Shown here piece by piece: positions 25,719-33,894 of a stretch of 64,000 nucleotides of DNA; within the stretch, counting starts at the first letter, position 1; every line of letters starts with the position of its first letter. This DNA is from CAYQTE01 sp964420285 (GTDB lineage: Bacteria; Planctomycetota; Phycisphaerae; Tepidisphaerales; Tepidisphaeraceae), in contig CAYQTE010000003.1 of assembly GCA_964420285.1 (NCBI GenBank), forward strand, positions 62,001 through 126,000, written 5' to 3'. Both the position numbers and the translations under genes were made by a program. Under the pieces are notes generated by a model. The model searched no databases. It was not told the DNA's origin and saw only the letters and a program-made list of their open reading frames with translations.

Positions 25719-28185
25719 GAGCCTGTCCATTCATCCCTCCGAGGCGCGCAAAGCGTCGGTGCTGGAATTCAAGCCGATACCGGTGAATCAATACGCCAGG
25801 AGCGTTTCGGACGAGAAAATCCGCTATTCGCCGAAGGATTTGCTGCGCATCCAGCGCGACATGGAGATCATCCGGGCGTTCGAGACGATGCTCAATGAGA
25901 TCAAGCTGCGAGGGAAATACAAAGGCATCGAATACGAGCATCGCGGGCCAGCGCATCTGTCGATCGGGCAGGAGGCCAGCGCCGTCGGGCAGGCGTATCA
26001 CCTGGGCACGGACGACCACATTTATGGATCGCACCGGTCGCACGGGGAAATCCTGGCCAAGGGCCTCAGCGCCATCGACAAGCTCGACGATGCGGCCCTG
26101 ATGAAGATCATGTCGGAATACTTCGGCGGGGCGACGCTGCGGGTGGTCGAGAAAGACCGAACCGGCGGCTCGGTGAAGGATCTGGCGATCGACTATCTGA
26201 TCTACGGGGCGCTGGGCGAGATTTTCGCGCGCGAGGCCGGATTCAATAAGGGAATGGGCGGGTCGATGCACGCCTTCTTCCCGCCGTTTGGGATCATGCC
26301 CAACAACGCGATCGTGGGCGGATCGGCGGATATCGCGGTGGGTGCGGCACTGTTCAAGAAAGTGAACCTCAAGCCGGGCATCGTGATCGCCAACATCGGT
26401 GATGCGTCGCTGGGATGCGGGCCGGTGTGGGAGGCAATCTGTCTGGCGACCATGGACCAGTACAAGACGCTGTGGGACGAGGCCCATCGCGGCGGGCTGC
26501 CGCTGATCATGAACTTCGTCAATAATTTCTACGGCATGGGCGGGCAGCCGGTCGGCGAGACGATGGGACTCAAGGTGCTGGCACGGCTGGGCGCGGGCGT
26601 GAACCCGGACCAGATGCACGCGGAGCGCGTGGACGGGTTCAATCCGCTGGCGGTGATCGACGCGATTGCGCGGAAAAAAGCCATACTGGAAAAAGGGGAC
26701 GGGCCGGTGTTGCTGGATACGGTTACCTACCGCTTCTCGGGCCATTCGCCGTCGGATGCCAGCAGCTATCGGGAGAAATCGGAGATCGAGGAATGGCAGA
26801 GCGTTGATTCGCTGGTGGTGTTCGGCAAGGAACTGGTCAAGGCGAACGTCTGCACGGCCGGTGAACTTGAGGACATCAAGAAGCAGGCCGAGGAATTGAT
26901 ATTCAAGGCGTTCCGCAAGGCGGCGGATTTGACGATTTCGCCGCGGGCGGACTTGAAGCCGGTGGATTGCCTGCTGGAACGGACGATGTTCTCGAACCAG
27001 CGCGTGGAATCGCTGGACCCGGGGCGCAAGCCGCAGGTGCTGATTCCGATGGCGGAGAATCCGCGCATCAAGCAACTGGCGACGCGAAGCCGCTCGGCCT
27101 TCGATGAGTCGGGGAAGAAACTGCCCAAGGCCAAATGCGTCGGCATCCGCGATGCGCTGTTCGAGGCGATTCTCGACCGGTTTTACGGCGATGCGACGCT
27201 GATTGCCTACGGCGAGGAGAACCGCGACTGGGGCGGGGCGTTCGCCGTCTATCGGGGATTGACCGAGGCGTTGCCATATCATCGGCTGTTCAATTCGCCC
27301 ATCAGCGAAGGGGCGATCATCGGCAGTTCCGTCGGCTACGCGCTGGAGGGCGGACGCGCGCTGGTCGAGCTGATGTACTGCGATTTCATGGGCCGGGCCG
27401 GCGATGAATTGTTCAATCAACTGGCCAAGTGGCAGTCAATGTCCGGCGGATTGCTGCGCATGCCGGTGGTGGTTCGCGTGTCGGTCGGGTCGAAATACGG
27501 CGCCCAGCACTCGCAGGACTGGACGAGCATGAGCGCGCACATTCCCGGCTTGAAGGTCGTCTTCCCGGCCACGCCGTATGACGCCAAGGGGTTGATGTAC
27601 AGCGCACTGCTGGGGACCGATCCGGTGATCTTTTTCGAGTCGCAGCGCATCTACGATGAGGCCGAGCAATTCGTCAAGGGCGGTGTGCCGACGGGGGCGT
27701 ACGAAATTCCCATCGGCGAACCGGCCATGCGAAAGACCGGCAACGATCTCACCATTGTGACGATCGGAGCGACGCTCTATCGGGCGATGGAGGCGGCCGC
27801 TCAGTTGCAGGAGAAATATGGCGTGAGCTGCGAGATCATCGACGCCCGGTCGATCGTGCCGTTCAATTACGAGATGGTTTTGGCGTCGGTGAAGAAGACG
27901 CGGAAGATTCTGCTGGCCAGCGACGCCTGCGAGCGCGGCTCGGCATTGCAGACGATGGCCGCCAAGATCACGGAATTCGCCTTCGATGAACTGGACGGCC
28001 CGCCGGTCGTCGTGGGCGCCCGCAACTGGATCACACCGGCCGACGAGCAGGAAGACGCCTTCTTCCCGCAACCGGCCGATATCATCGACGCGGTGCATGA
28101 GCACATCCGTCCGCTGAAGGGTTACGCCAGCAAGCGCGCCGGAGACACAAAGGAAATGATGCGGAGGAGCCGGCTGGGGATTTGA
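25711..28185 (+). CDS. Fused E1 alpha/beta subunit, thiamine-diphosphate 2-oxoacid dehydrogenase
   Basis: 824 residues. The alpha half (about 40-400) has HRGPAHLSIGQEASAVG, GSHRSHGEI, GMGGSMHAFF and the ThDP/Mg motif NIGDASLGCG...NFVNN. The beta half (about 465-824) has AYGEENRDWGGAF, NSPISEGAIIG, ELMYCDFMGRAGDEL and ITPADEQEDAFFPQ. Single-chain alpha-beta fusions are known for some branched-chain and acetoin-type E1 enzymes but are less common than split subunits. It decarboxylates a 2-oxoacid and passes the acyl group to the E2 encoded divergently. Its ATG overlaps the end of the DeoR gene by 8 bases. Confidence 0.88.
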   Translation: MPKSLSIHPSEARKASVLEFKPIPVNQYARSVSDEKIRYSPKDLLRIQRDMEIIRAFETMLNEIKLRGKYKGIEYEHRGPAHLSIGQEASAVGQAYHLGTDDHIYGSHRSHGEILAKGLSAIDKLDDAALMKIMSEYFGGATLRVVEKDRTGGSVKDLAIDYLIYGALGEIFAREAGFNKGMGGSMHAFFPPFGIMPNNAIVGGSADIAVGAALFKKVNLKPGIVIANIGDASLGCGPVWEAICLATMDQYKTLWDEAHRGGLPLIMNFVNNFYGMGGQPVGETMGLKVLARLGAGVNPDQMHAERVDGFNPLAVIDAIARKKAILEKGDGPVLLDTVTYRFSGHSPSDASSYREKSEIEEWQSVDSLVVFGKELVKANVCTAGELEDIKKQAEELIFKAFRKAADLTISPRADLKPVDCLLERTMFSNQRVESLDPGRKPQVLIPMAENPRIKQLATRSRSAFDESGKKLPKAKCVGIRDALFEAILDRFYGDATLIAYGEENRDWGGAFAVYRGLTEALPYHRLFNSPISEGAIIGSSVGYALEGGRALVELMYCDFMGRAGDELFNQLAKWQSMSGGLLRMPVVVRVSVGSKYGAQHSQDWTSMSAHIPGLKVVFPATPYDAKGLMYSALLGTDPVIFFESQRIYDEAEQFVKGGVPTGAYEIPIGEPAMRKTGNDLTIVTIGATLYRAMEAAAQLQEKYGVSCEIIDARSIVPFNYEMVLASVKKTRKILLASDACERGSALQTMAAKITEFAFDELDGPPVVVGARNWITPADEQEDAFFPQPADIIDAVHEHIRPLKGYASKRAGDTKEMMRRSRLGI

Positions 28186-28209
28186 GGCGTGATCACATAT
28201 GATGTGTTC

Positions 28210-28686
28210 ATGCCGATGGGCGAAGCAGAATATCGGAAGGGGGCACGCGACCGGATTGGCGAGGCGTTCCTGCTGCTGCAGCAAGAGGCCTTCGGCGGCA
28301 GCGTGTATCTTGCGGGCCGGGGGGCGGAAGGCGCCCTCAGAGCCGTGGTGTGGAAAGCCGACCCGGAGATTCGGCAGAGAAGGAAGTCATTTGACGCTGG
28401 TCACGATCTTCGGAATTTGCTGACAAACGTTCGCAATCTCGGCCTGCTGCGCACCGGCGGGCCGGATGATTCGCTGATCGCCGATGTCCAGCACGTCGCG
28501 CGATTGTGGTATAATAACATGCGCTTCGCGTCGGCGCGGGCGATTGAAACGCAATGGTATAATCTCGGTGAGATCTCCGGGCATCGGACATTTAAGCAAG
28601 CGTCCCGTGAATTCTACGACTCCTGTTCGGCGGTCATCAAACGCTGTGAGGCCCTATGCCAGAATCGAATGTCCAGGACGCCTTGA
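28210..28686 (+). CDS. HEPN domain protein (pair 2)
   Basis: 158 residues from ATG at 28210. This start gives an N-terminus of the same length and pattern as the HEPN protein at 9673; a GTG at 28189 is an alternative. Shared features are EAFGGSVYLAGRGAEGALRA against RRYHGAVYLSGYAVEFALKA, and a GHDLRNLL motif against THDLERLL. R-K-S-F-D-A-G-H fits the R-x4-6-H HEPN RNase pattern. The last 31 bases overlap the following small gene, implying translational coupling. Confidence 0.7.
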   Translation: MPMGEAEYRKGARDRIGEAFLLLQQEAFGGSVYLAGRGAEGALRAVVWKADPEIRQRRKSFDAGHDLRNLLTNVRNLGLLRTGGPDDSLIADVQHVARLWYNNMRFASARAIETQWYNLGEISGHRTFKQASREFYDSCSAVIKRCEALCQNRMSRTP

Positions 28687-28940
28687 ACGAGATCCAATCG
28701 GTGCTCGCCCGGCGGCTCAATTTGCAGTCCCCTCGTTTCGCCCTCGAATCTGCCGGACTCAGGGTGAGCGGCTCGGTGATCTCTTCCTCATTTGGCGGAA
28801 TGAGAGATTCGGATCGGCAGCGGCTTCTCTGGGACGCCCTCCAGGCCGAATACGGAACCGAGTCCGTCCGACGGGTGGGCGCGATCCTGGCCTTTACTCC
28901 CGACGAGTGGGATCTGGATCGCGGCTCCGATGCCGACTAA
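28656..28940 (+). CDS. Small BolA-like or unrecognised partner of HEPN pair 2
   Basis: 94 residues. The pattern SSSFGGMRDSDRQRLLWDALQ, then AFTPDEWDLDR, resembles the F-x-G-x-S-x-x-x-R-x-x-x-V and TPxEW features of BolA/IbaG proteins. The central His typical of BolA is not obvious. Start ATG at 28656 lies within the end of the HEPN gene. It may be an antitoxin-like partner or a BolA-type protein; confidence in function is low. Confidence 0.6.
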   Translation: MPESNVQDALNEIQSVLARRLNLQSPRFALESAGLRVSGSVISSSFGGMRDSDRQRLLWDALQAEYGTESVRRVGAILAFTPDEWDLDRGSDAD

Positions 28941-28980
28941 GGCGATGCCGGGGCGCTCTGACAGTGCTGTGTTTGGTCAA

Positions 28981-29742
28981 TCAAGCATTTTCCCTGCGAA
29001 ACGTCCGCGTGCCGATGGCGAGGGAGATGATCGCCATGACGATGGCGGCGGTGATGCCTTCGTAGACGGTGGCGTTGTTGTACTGGCCGCGGAAGACCTG
29101 ACGCATCGCCTCGACTACGTAGAGCATCGGGTTGAACCTGCACACCCATTGCAGCCAGAGCGGGGCCATGCTCATCGGCAGGAGGATTCCGCTCAGGAGC
29201 ATCACCGGAACCGAGAGCATGTTGGTCAGCGGGGCGAAGGCATCCTCATCCTTGGTGATCAGGCCGCCGGCGTAGGAAAGGGAGGCCAGGCTGATGGCCA
29301 GCAGGGCGACGATGATCAGGGCCAGCACCGCGCTGATGATTCCCGTTCGAAGCCCAAACGCCGTCGCGGCGACCATCAGCACCAGCGACTGAACGGTCAG
29401 CACGACCACATCGCGCAGCACCCGGCCCAGGAGCAATGACAACCGCCGCACGGGCGTCACGCGCATGCGCTCGATCACGCCGGCGCGCAGGTCCGCGATG
29501 ATGCCGAACCCGACGAACGCCGAGCCGAAAAGGCCCAGTTGCACGAGCAATCCGGGCACGTACACCTGCCAGGGATTGCCCGGCGGAAATCCCGGAACGT
29601 GGGACATGTTCGTCAGCAGCGGGCCGAAAAACGCCAGATAGAGGATCGGCTGGGTCAGGCCGATAATGACCCAGGCCGGATTCCGCAGCGACAGCGTCAT
29701 CTCCCGGCGGAAGATGAGCAGCGAATCCGTAATGATGTCCAT
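28981..29742 (-). CDS. ABC-2 type transport permease
   Basis: 253 residues from ATG at 29742. About six membrane helices and the ABC-2 pattern are visible: FRREMTLSLRNPAWVIIGLTQPILY at the N-terminus, GIIADLRAGVIERMRVTPVRR and VLRDVVV in the loop, and FNPMLYVVEAMRQV near the end. It resembles the permease of DrrB/NodJ-type exporters. Its ATPase is most likely the product of 31467-32456, on the same strand two genes upstream. Substrate unknown. Confidence 0.83.
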   Translation of the reverse strand: MDIITDSLLIFRREMTLSLRNPAWVIIGLTQPILYLAFFGPLLTNMSHVPGFPPGNPWQVYVPGLLVQLGLFGSAFVGFGIIADLRAGVIERMRVTPVRRLSLLLGRVLRDVVVLTVQSLVLMVAATAFGLRTGIISAVLALIIVALLAISLASLSYAGGLITKDEDAFAPLTNMLSVPVMLLSGILLPMSMAPLWLQWVCRFNPMLYVVEAMRQVFRGQYNNATVYEGITAAIVMAIISLAIGTRTFRRENA

Positions 29743-29832
29743 AGGCAATCTCCGTTGCGATGCGTGCCAGGAATTATCGAGTGTCACCTGCAAAATATCG
29801 AGTGCATAAGCCTGATCCCGGCCGTGCCGCGA

Positions 29833-31455
29833 TTATGGCGCGGGCTGATTGGCGATCGAGTCCCAACCCGGCGGCGGTGGATCGGGAGGCCACCAGTACA
29901 AATTCGTCTGGCCGATGAGCGTGTACAGATATCGCCGATAGAGTGCGATGCGATTGCTCGATTCGACCTGAGTCAACAGGGGGAAAAAGGGCAGATCGTC
30001 GGGATGGTTCTGGCAGCGAACCAGGTCGGCGACGATCGTGCCGGTGTTGTGGTCCCAGAAGACCGAATGCATATCCCGCGTGAGAATGCTTTCCAGCGGC
30101 GCTCGGGCGCGATAGGCCACGAAGAAATCCTCGCAATTGACTTGAAATTGCAGATATGCCGAATATCCCAGCGCGGCCAGTACGATCACCGCCGGAATCC
30201 ATGCCCATAGCCGTTGCCGGGATTGCCAAAACCACTCCAGAACGAGGATGAACGGCATGGAAAGGACCGGCAGGGCGAAGAGGAAATATCTTGGCCCGTA
30301 GCCCTCTTCTCCGCGCCACGACGGGATCTTGGAAAGCAGAAGCAGATAGGGCACGAAGGAAGTCAGCATGAGAACCGCGTCGGCACGGAATCGCTTCCAG
30401 AATGGACGCGCCGCCAGCAAGCCCAGGCCGAGGATCGGGAAATAGAGAAAGATGCTCCATTGCCAACTGAAGAGAATTCCGCCAAGGCCCTGCGCCATCG
30501 GACCGGTGGGCACGTGGATTTCGGGGCGCCACTGGTGATACCCGGTCAGCCATATCGAGCCGAATTTCACGCGGTTGATCCACGCCAGACCCAGGACGAT
30601 CGCGGCCGGTGGTAACAGCAACAGCGGCAGCTTGCGCAATGCGATCTTGAATCTATTCGACCCCGGTGCTGACCAGATTGCCCACGCCAGGGCCAGTTCG
30701 GGGGCGGCCAGCAGGACCGCAAATACTTCGCGCGTGTAGACCAGCGCCGCCAGAAACAGCCACCCGATAAGAAGCCATCGGCGGTCGGTCCGCGTAACAT
30801 GACCACGATCCCGCACGGCCTGGACGGCTCGCACCGTGCTGTAGAAGAAGCAGGTGAAGAAAAGCGTCTGGTAGATTTCCGCCCCCTGCGCCCGCTGGTA
30901 ATACCACAGATATGTCGCGTACATCGCGATGAAGACCAGCGCAAAACGCATCCACGGCCGGGGCGAGTATCGGCCGGTCAGTGCCCAAAGCGCCAGCGCC
31001 ACCATGACGCTCAAGACAATGTAATAGAGGTTGAAGATGACGATGCCCGCGTCGGCGCTATTGGCCACCCGTCCGAAATACAGCATCTCCATCAGAAACG
31101 GCGGCGCCGACATCAGGGCGTTCATGACGCCGTATTTGGAGTAATACCGGCCGTTGGCGACGTTGCGATCGAAGTAGGCGCCCGGCGACTGGCCGTTCAT
31201 CTGGGCGGCGATGGCGGGATCGATCGATAGTCGCCGGTCGCGCAATATGGCCATGGTCTCTTCGCGCCAGGCGAAGGGATCGCCGGGCAGAAACGTGCGC
31301 GGCATCATGGCGAAGTCGATGGTGAACACGCACACGACCAGCGCCATCGCCGCGAACAGGCCGACGCGGCGCCGTCGAACCCGCCGCCCGGCGGGCGCGG
31401 GAGGCGGGGCGGGTTTCGATTGCGGCGGCACGGGCCGCGCGCCATCAGCGGTCAT
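29833..31455 (-). CDS. Multi-pass membrane protein, GT-C glycosyltransferase-like
   Basis: 540 residues with about ten to eleven hydrophobic helices after a Pro-rich basic N-terminus. Loop 1 contains FAWREETMAILRDRRL and NGRYYSKYGVMNALMS, in the position where GT-C enzymes carry acidic catalytic residues. A large C-terminal extracytoplasmic segment follows the last helix. It may transfer sugars from polyprenyl-phosphate carriers, but the family cannot be named. It sits between the ATPase and the permease, suggesting that transport and glycan or lipid modification are linked. Confidence 0.65.
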   Translation of the reverse strand: MTADGARPVPPQSKPAPPPAPAGRRVRRRRVGLFAAMALVVCVFTIDFAMMPRTFLPGDPFAWREETMAILRDRRLSIDPAIAAQMNGQSPGAYFDRNVANGRYYSKYGVMNALMSAPPFLMEMLYFGRVANSADAGIVIFNLYYIVLSVMVALALWALTGRYSPRPWMRFALVFIAMYATYLWYYQRAQGAEIYQTLFFTCFFYSTVRAVQAVRDRGHVTRTDRRWLLIGWLFLAALVYTREVFAVLLAAPELALAWAIWSAPGSNRFKIALRKLPLLLLPPAAIVLGLAWINRVKFGSIWLTGYHQWRPEIHVPTGPMAQGLGGILFSWQWSIFLYFPILGLGLLAARPFWKRFRADAVLMLTSFVPYLLLLSKIPSWRGEEGYGPRYFLFALPVLSMPFILVLEWFWQSRQRLWAWIPAVIVLAALGYSAYLQFQVNCEDFFVAYRARAPLESILTRDMHSVFWDHNTGTIVADLVRCQNHPDDLPFFPLLTQVESSNRIALYRRYLYTLIGQTNLYWWPPDPPPPGWDSIANQPAP

Positions 31456-31466
31456 GGTTGAATCCC

Positions 31467-32456
31467 TTATTCGCCTTGGGCGGCCGGTGACTCTTCGCGC
31501 AGCGAGTGGCCGGTCAGGGTCAGGAACACATCGTCCAGCGTCGGCCGGGACAGTTGAATCGATAGCAATTCGACGTGCGCCGCATCGAGAGCGCGCATCA
31601 AACTCAGCAGCAATTGATCGCCGTGTTCGACGGTGAGTCGCAGAACATGGTCGGCCAGATCGAGTTTGCGAACCGAAGGGTGATCGGCCAGAGCCGCCTT
31701 TGCGGCGTCGGGCGTGCCTTTGAATTCGATGGTGACAACATCGCCGGAGATGCGGCGTTTGAGTTCGTCGGGCGTGCCTTCGGCGACGATGTTGCCGTGG
31801 TCGATGATCAGGACGCGATCGCAGAGCGAATCGGCCTCGTCGAGGTAATGCGTGGTGAGAAAGACGGTGATGCCGAACTTATCGCGGAGGGTGCGGATGT
31901 GATCCCACAGGTGGCTGCGGCTGTGCGGGTCCAGGCCGGTGGTCGGCTCGTCGAGAAACACCAGCGGCGGGCGATGCACCAGGCCCAGGGCGACATCCAG
32001 CCGGCGCCGCTGCCCGCCGGAGAGCGTCTTGACCGTGCGATCGCCAAGGCCGGTCAGTTCAAGTTGTTCGGTCAGCTCATCGGCACGGCGTCTGGCCTCG
32101 GCGGCGTCGATGCGATAGAGGCGGGCCTGAGTGACCAGTTCCTCGGCGACGGTGCAGGCCGGGTCGGTGCCGCCGCCCTGTGCGACATAACCGATCCGCC
32201 GCCGTACGCCGGCCGGATCGACCGCCAGATCGAACCCGGCCACGGTGGCGCTGCCGGCGGTGGGGGTGAGCAACGTGGTGAGCATTCGCAGCACGGTGGT
32301 CTTGCCCGCGCCGTTGGGGCCGAGGAACCCGACGATTTCGCCCGCCTTGACCGAGAAATCGACGCCGCGCACGGCGTGAACCGGCCCGGAGCGCGTCTTG
32401 AACGTGCGTTGCAGGCCGTGGCATTGGATCATGAGTTCGTGCATAGGCGCGTTCAT
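31467..32456 (-). CDS. ABC transporter ATP-binding protein (DrrA-like)
   Basis: 329 residues from the ATG at 32456; an ATG at 32444 is equally possible. Walker A GPNGAGKTT, Q-loop YVAQGG, signature LSGGQRRRLDVA, Walker B LVFLDEPTTGLD and the H-loop TTHYLDEAD are intact. The C-terminal domain (EFKGTPDAAKAALADHP, RPTLDDVFLTLTGHSLRE) is typical of daunorubicin-resistance-type exporters. It probably energises the permease encoded at 28981-29742. Starts 3 bases after the nitroreductase stop. Confidence 0.9.
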   Translation of the reverse strand: MNAPMHELMIQCHGLQRTFKTRSGPVHAVRGVDFSVKAGEIVGFLGPNGAGKTTVLRMLTTLLTPTAGSATVAGFDLAVDPAGVRRRIGYVAQGGGTDPACTVAEELVTQARLYRIDAAEARRRADELTEQLELTGLGDRTVKTLSGGQRRRLDVALGLVHRPPLVFLDEPTTGLDPHSRSHLWDHIRTLRDKFGITVFLTTHYLDEADSLCDRVLIIDHGNIVAEGTPDELKRRISGDVVTIEFKGTPDAAKAALADHPSVRKLDLADHVLRLTVEHGDQLLLSLMRALDAAHVELLSIQLSRPTLDDVFLTLTGHSLREESPAAQGE

Positions 32457-32458
32457 CC

Positions 32459-33046
32459 CTACAAGACCTTGCACGCCTCCTCAAAGCTCAGCCGGGGCGA
32501 TCTTGGGTGGAGTTTGGCGCGATCGCCGTGGCCGAGGTTGCAGAGGAAGTTGGATTTCCAGGTGGTGTCCTTGAAGAACAGTTCGTTGACCTTGGCCCTG
32601 TCGAAGCCGGACATGGGGCCGGTGTCCAAACCCAGCGCGCGGGCGGCGATGATGAAATAGGCGCCTTGCAGGGAACTGTTCCTGAAGGCGGTTTCGTCGG
32701 CCAGGGATTTATTGGACGCGAACATCGAGCGCATATCGGCATGTGGCGCGAGCTTGGGCAAAGCGTCGTAGAATTTCTCGTCGAAGGCAATGATGGCGGT
32801 GACGGGAGCGGCCTTGACCTTTTCCACATTTCCCGGCGACAGGCAGGTGATGAGTTTGTCCTTGGCCGGGCCCTTGCGGACGAAGACGATGCGGGCCGGG
32901 CATGAATTGGCGCTGGTCGGACCGAGCTTCATCAGGTCGTAAATCTGGCGCAGGGTATGGTCGCTGACTTCGTCGGGAAGCCAGGCGGGGAACGTGCGGG
33001 CTTCGGTGAAAATCTGGCGGATTGATTCTTCGGCAATCGTGGGCAT
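32459..33046 (-). CDS. Nitroreductase-family FMN oxidoreductase, RutE/HadB-like
   Basis: 195 residues, the length of the malonic-semialdehyde reductase group. Matches include GPTSANSCPARIVFVR near the FMN site, APVTAIIAFD, ETAFRNSSLQGAYFIIAARALGLDTGPMSGFD in pattern, and PRLSFEEACKVL at the end. In E. coli, RutE serves uracil breakdown, but no rut genes are nearby. A general NAD(P)H-dependent reductase role is safer. AAGGAG precedes the ATG. The gene follows wrbA, giving a two-flavoprotein pair. Confidence 0.83.
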   Translation of the reverse strand: MPTIAEESIRQIFTEARTFPAWLPDEVSDHTLRQIYDLMKLGPTSANSCPARIVFVRKGPAKDKLITCLSPGNVEKVKAAPVTAIIAFDEKFYDALPKLAPHADMRSMFASNKSLADETAFRNSSLQGAYFIIAARALGLDTGPMSGFDRAKVNELFFKDTTWKSNFLCNLGHGDRAKLHPRSPRLSFEEACKVL

Positions 33047-33064
33047 GGAAAAACTCCTTATGGG

Positions 33065-33688
33065 TTATTTCTCGGCCCGCAGTTTGGCGGCGATCTGTGC
33101 GACGTGTTTGCCCTGAAAGCGGGCGATGGCCAGTTCGTTTTCGCTGGGGAAGCGCTGCCCCTGCGGGCCGGTGATGGTGGATGCGCCGTAGGGCGTACCG
33201 CCGGTTATTTCTTTTATGTTGAGAAGTTCCTGGGCCGCGTATGGAACGCCGACGACGACCATGCCCTGGTGATAGAAGAACGTGTGGAGGCTGACGAGGG
33301 TCGTTTCCTGGCCGCCGTGCTGCGTGCCGGTGCTTGTGAAGGCGCTGCCAACTTTGCCGATCAGGGCGCCGCTGCTCCAAAGCGAGCCTGTGGCATCGAT
33401 AAACGCCTGCATCTGGGCGGTGGCACTGCCGTAGCGCGTGCCGGTGCCCAGGATGATGGCGTCGGCTTCCGCGAGGCGTTTGGGATCGGCGATCGGCACG
33501 TGGGAAAAAGCCTTCTTCGCTTCGATCGCGCCCATCTTTTCCAACGTGGATTGCGGCAGCGTTTCGGCTACTTGAAGGACGTCAACCTGCGCGCCGGGCA
33601 CACTGGCAGCCCCCTCGGCCACGGCCTGAGCCATGCGATAGATATGCCCGTACAGGCTGTAGAAAACGATTTGAATTCTCACTGACAT
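33065..33688 (-). CDS. wrbA: NAD(P)H:quinone oxidoreductase, WrbA type
   Basis: 207 residues. The flavodoxin-like fold shows YSLYGHIYRMAQAVAEGA at the FMN phosphate loop, GTGTRYGSATAQMQAFIDATG, the GSAFTSTGTQHGGQETTL motif that defines WrbA, and TPYGASTITGPQGQRFPSENE. It reduces quinones by two electrons and is usually linked to oxidative stress. GGAGG lies 7 bases before the ATG. It is the first gene of a leftward set running to the ABC permease. Confidence 0.92.
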   Translation of the reverse strand: MSVRIQIVFYSLYGHIYRMAQAVAEGAASVPGAQVDVLQVAETLPQSTLEKMGAIEAKKAFSHVPIADPKRLAEADAIILGTGTRYGSATAQMQAFIDATGSLWSSGALIGKVGSAFTSTGTQHGGQETTLVSLHTFFYHQGMVVVGVPYAAQELLNIKEITGGTPYGASTITGPQGQRFPSENELAIARFQGKHVAQIAAKLRAEK

Positions 33689-33894
33689 TTCGAATCCTCC
33701 AATTGTCGATCATTGCCGGACATTGCATGTGGAGTATAGGCGGAGGAAGGGCAAATGGGAGCGGCGTTCATTGACGGCGGCGACGATCGTGCAAAGCGGT
33801 GGGCCGCGCACTCGGCGGGCTTTCGGTGTGCGCGTGCAGCGGGCGGATTGCCCGGCAGTTCAGGTTTGAGTGCGATGCGGAGCAAGGCGCAGCG

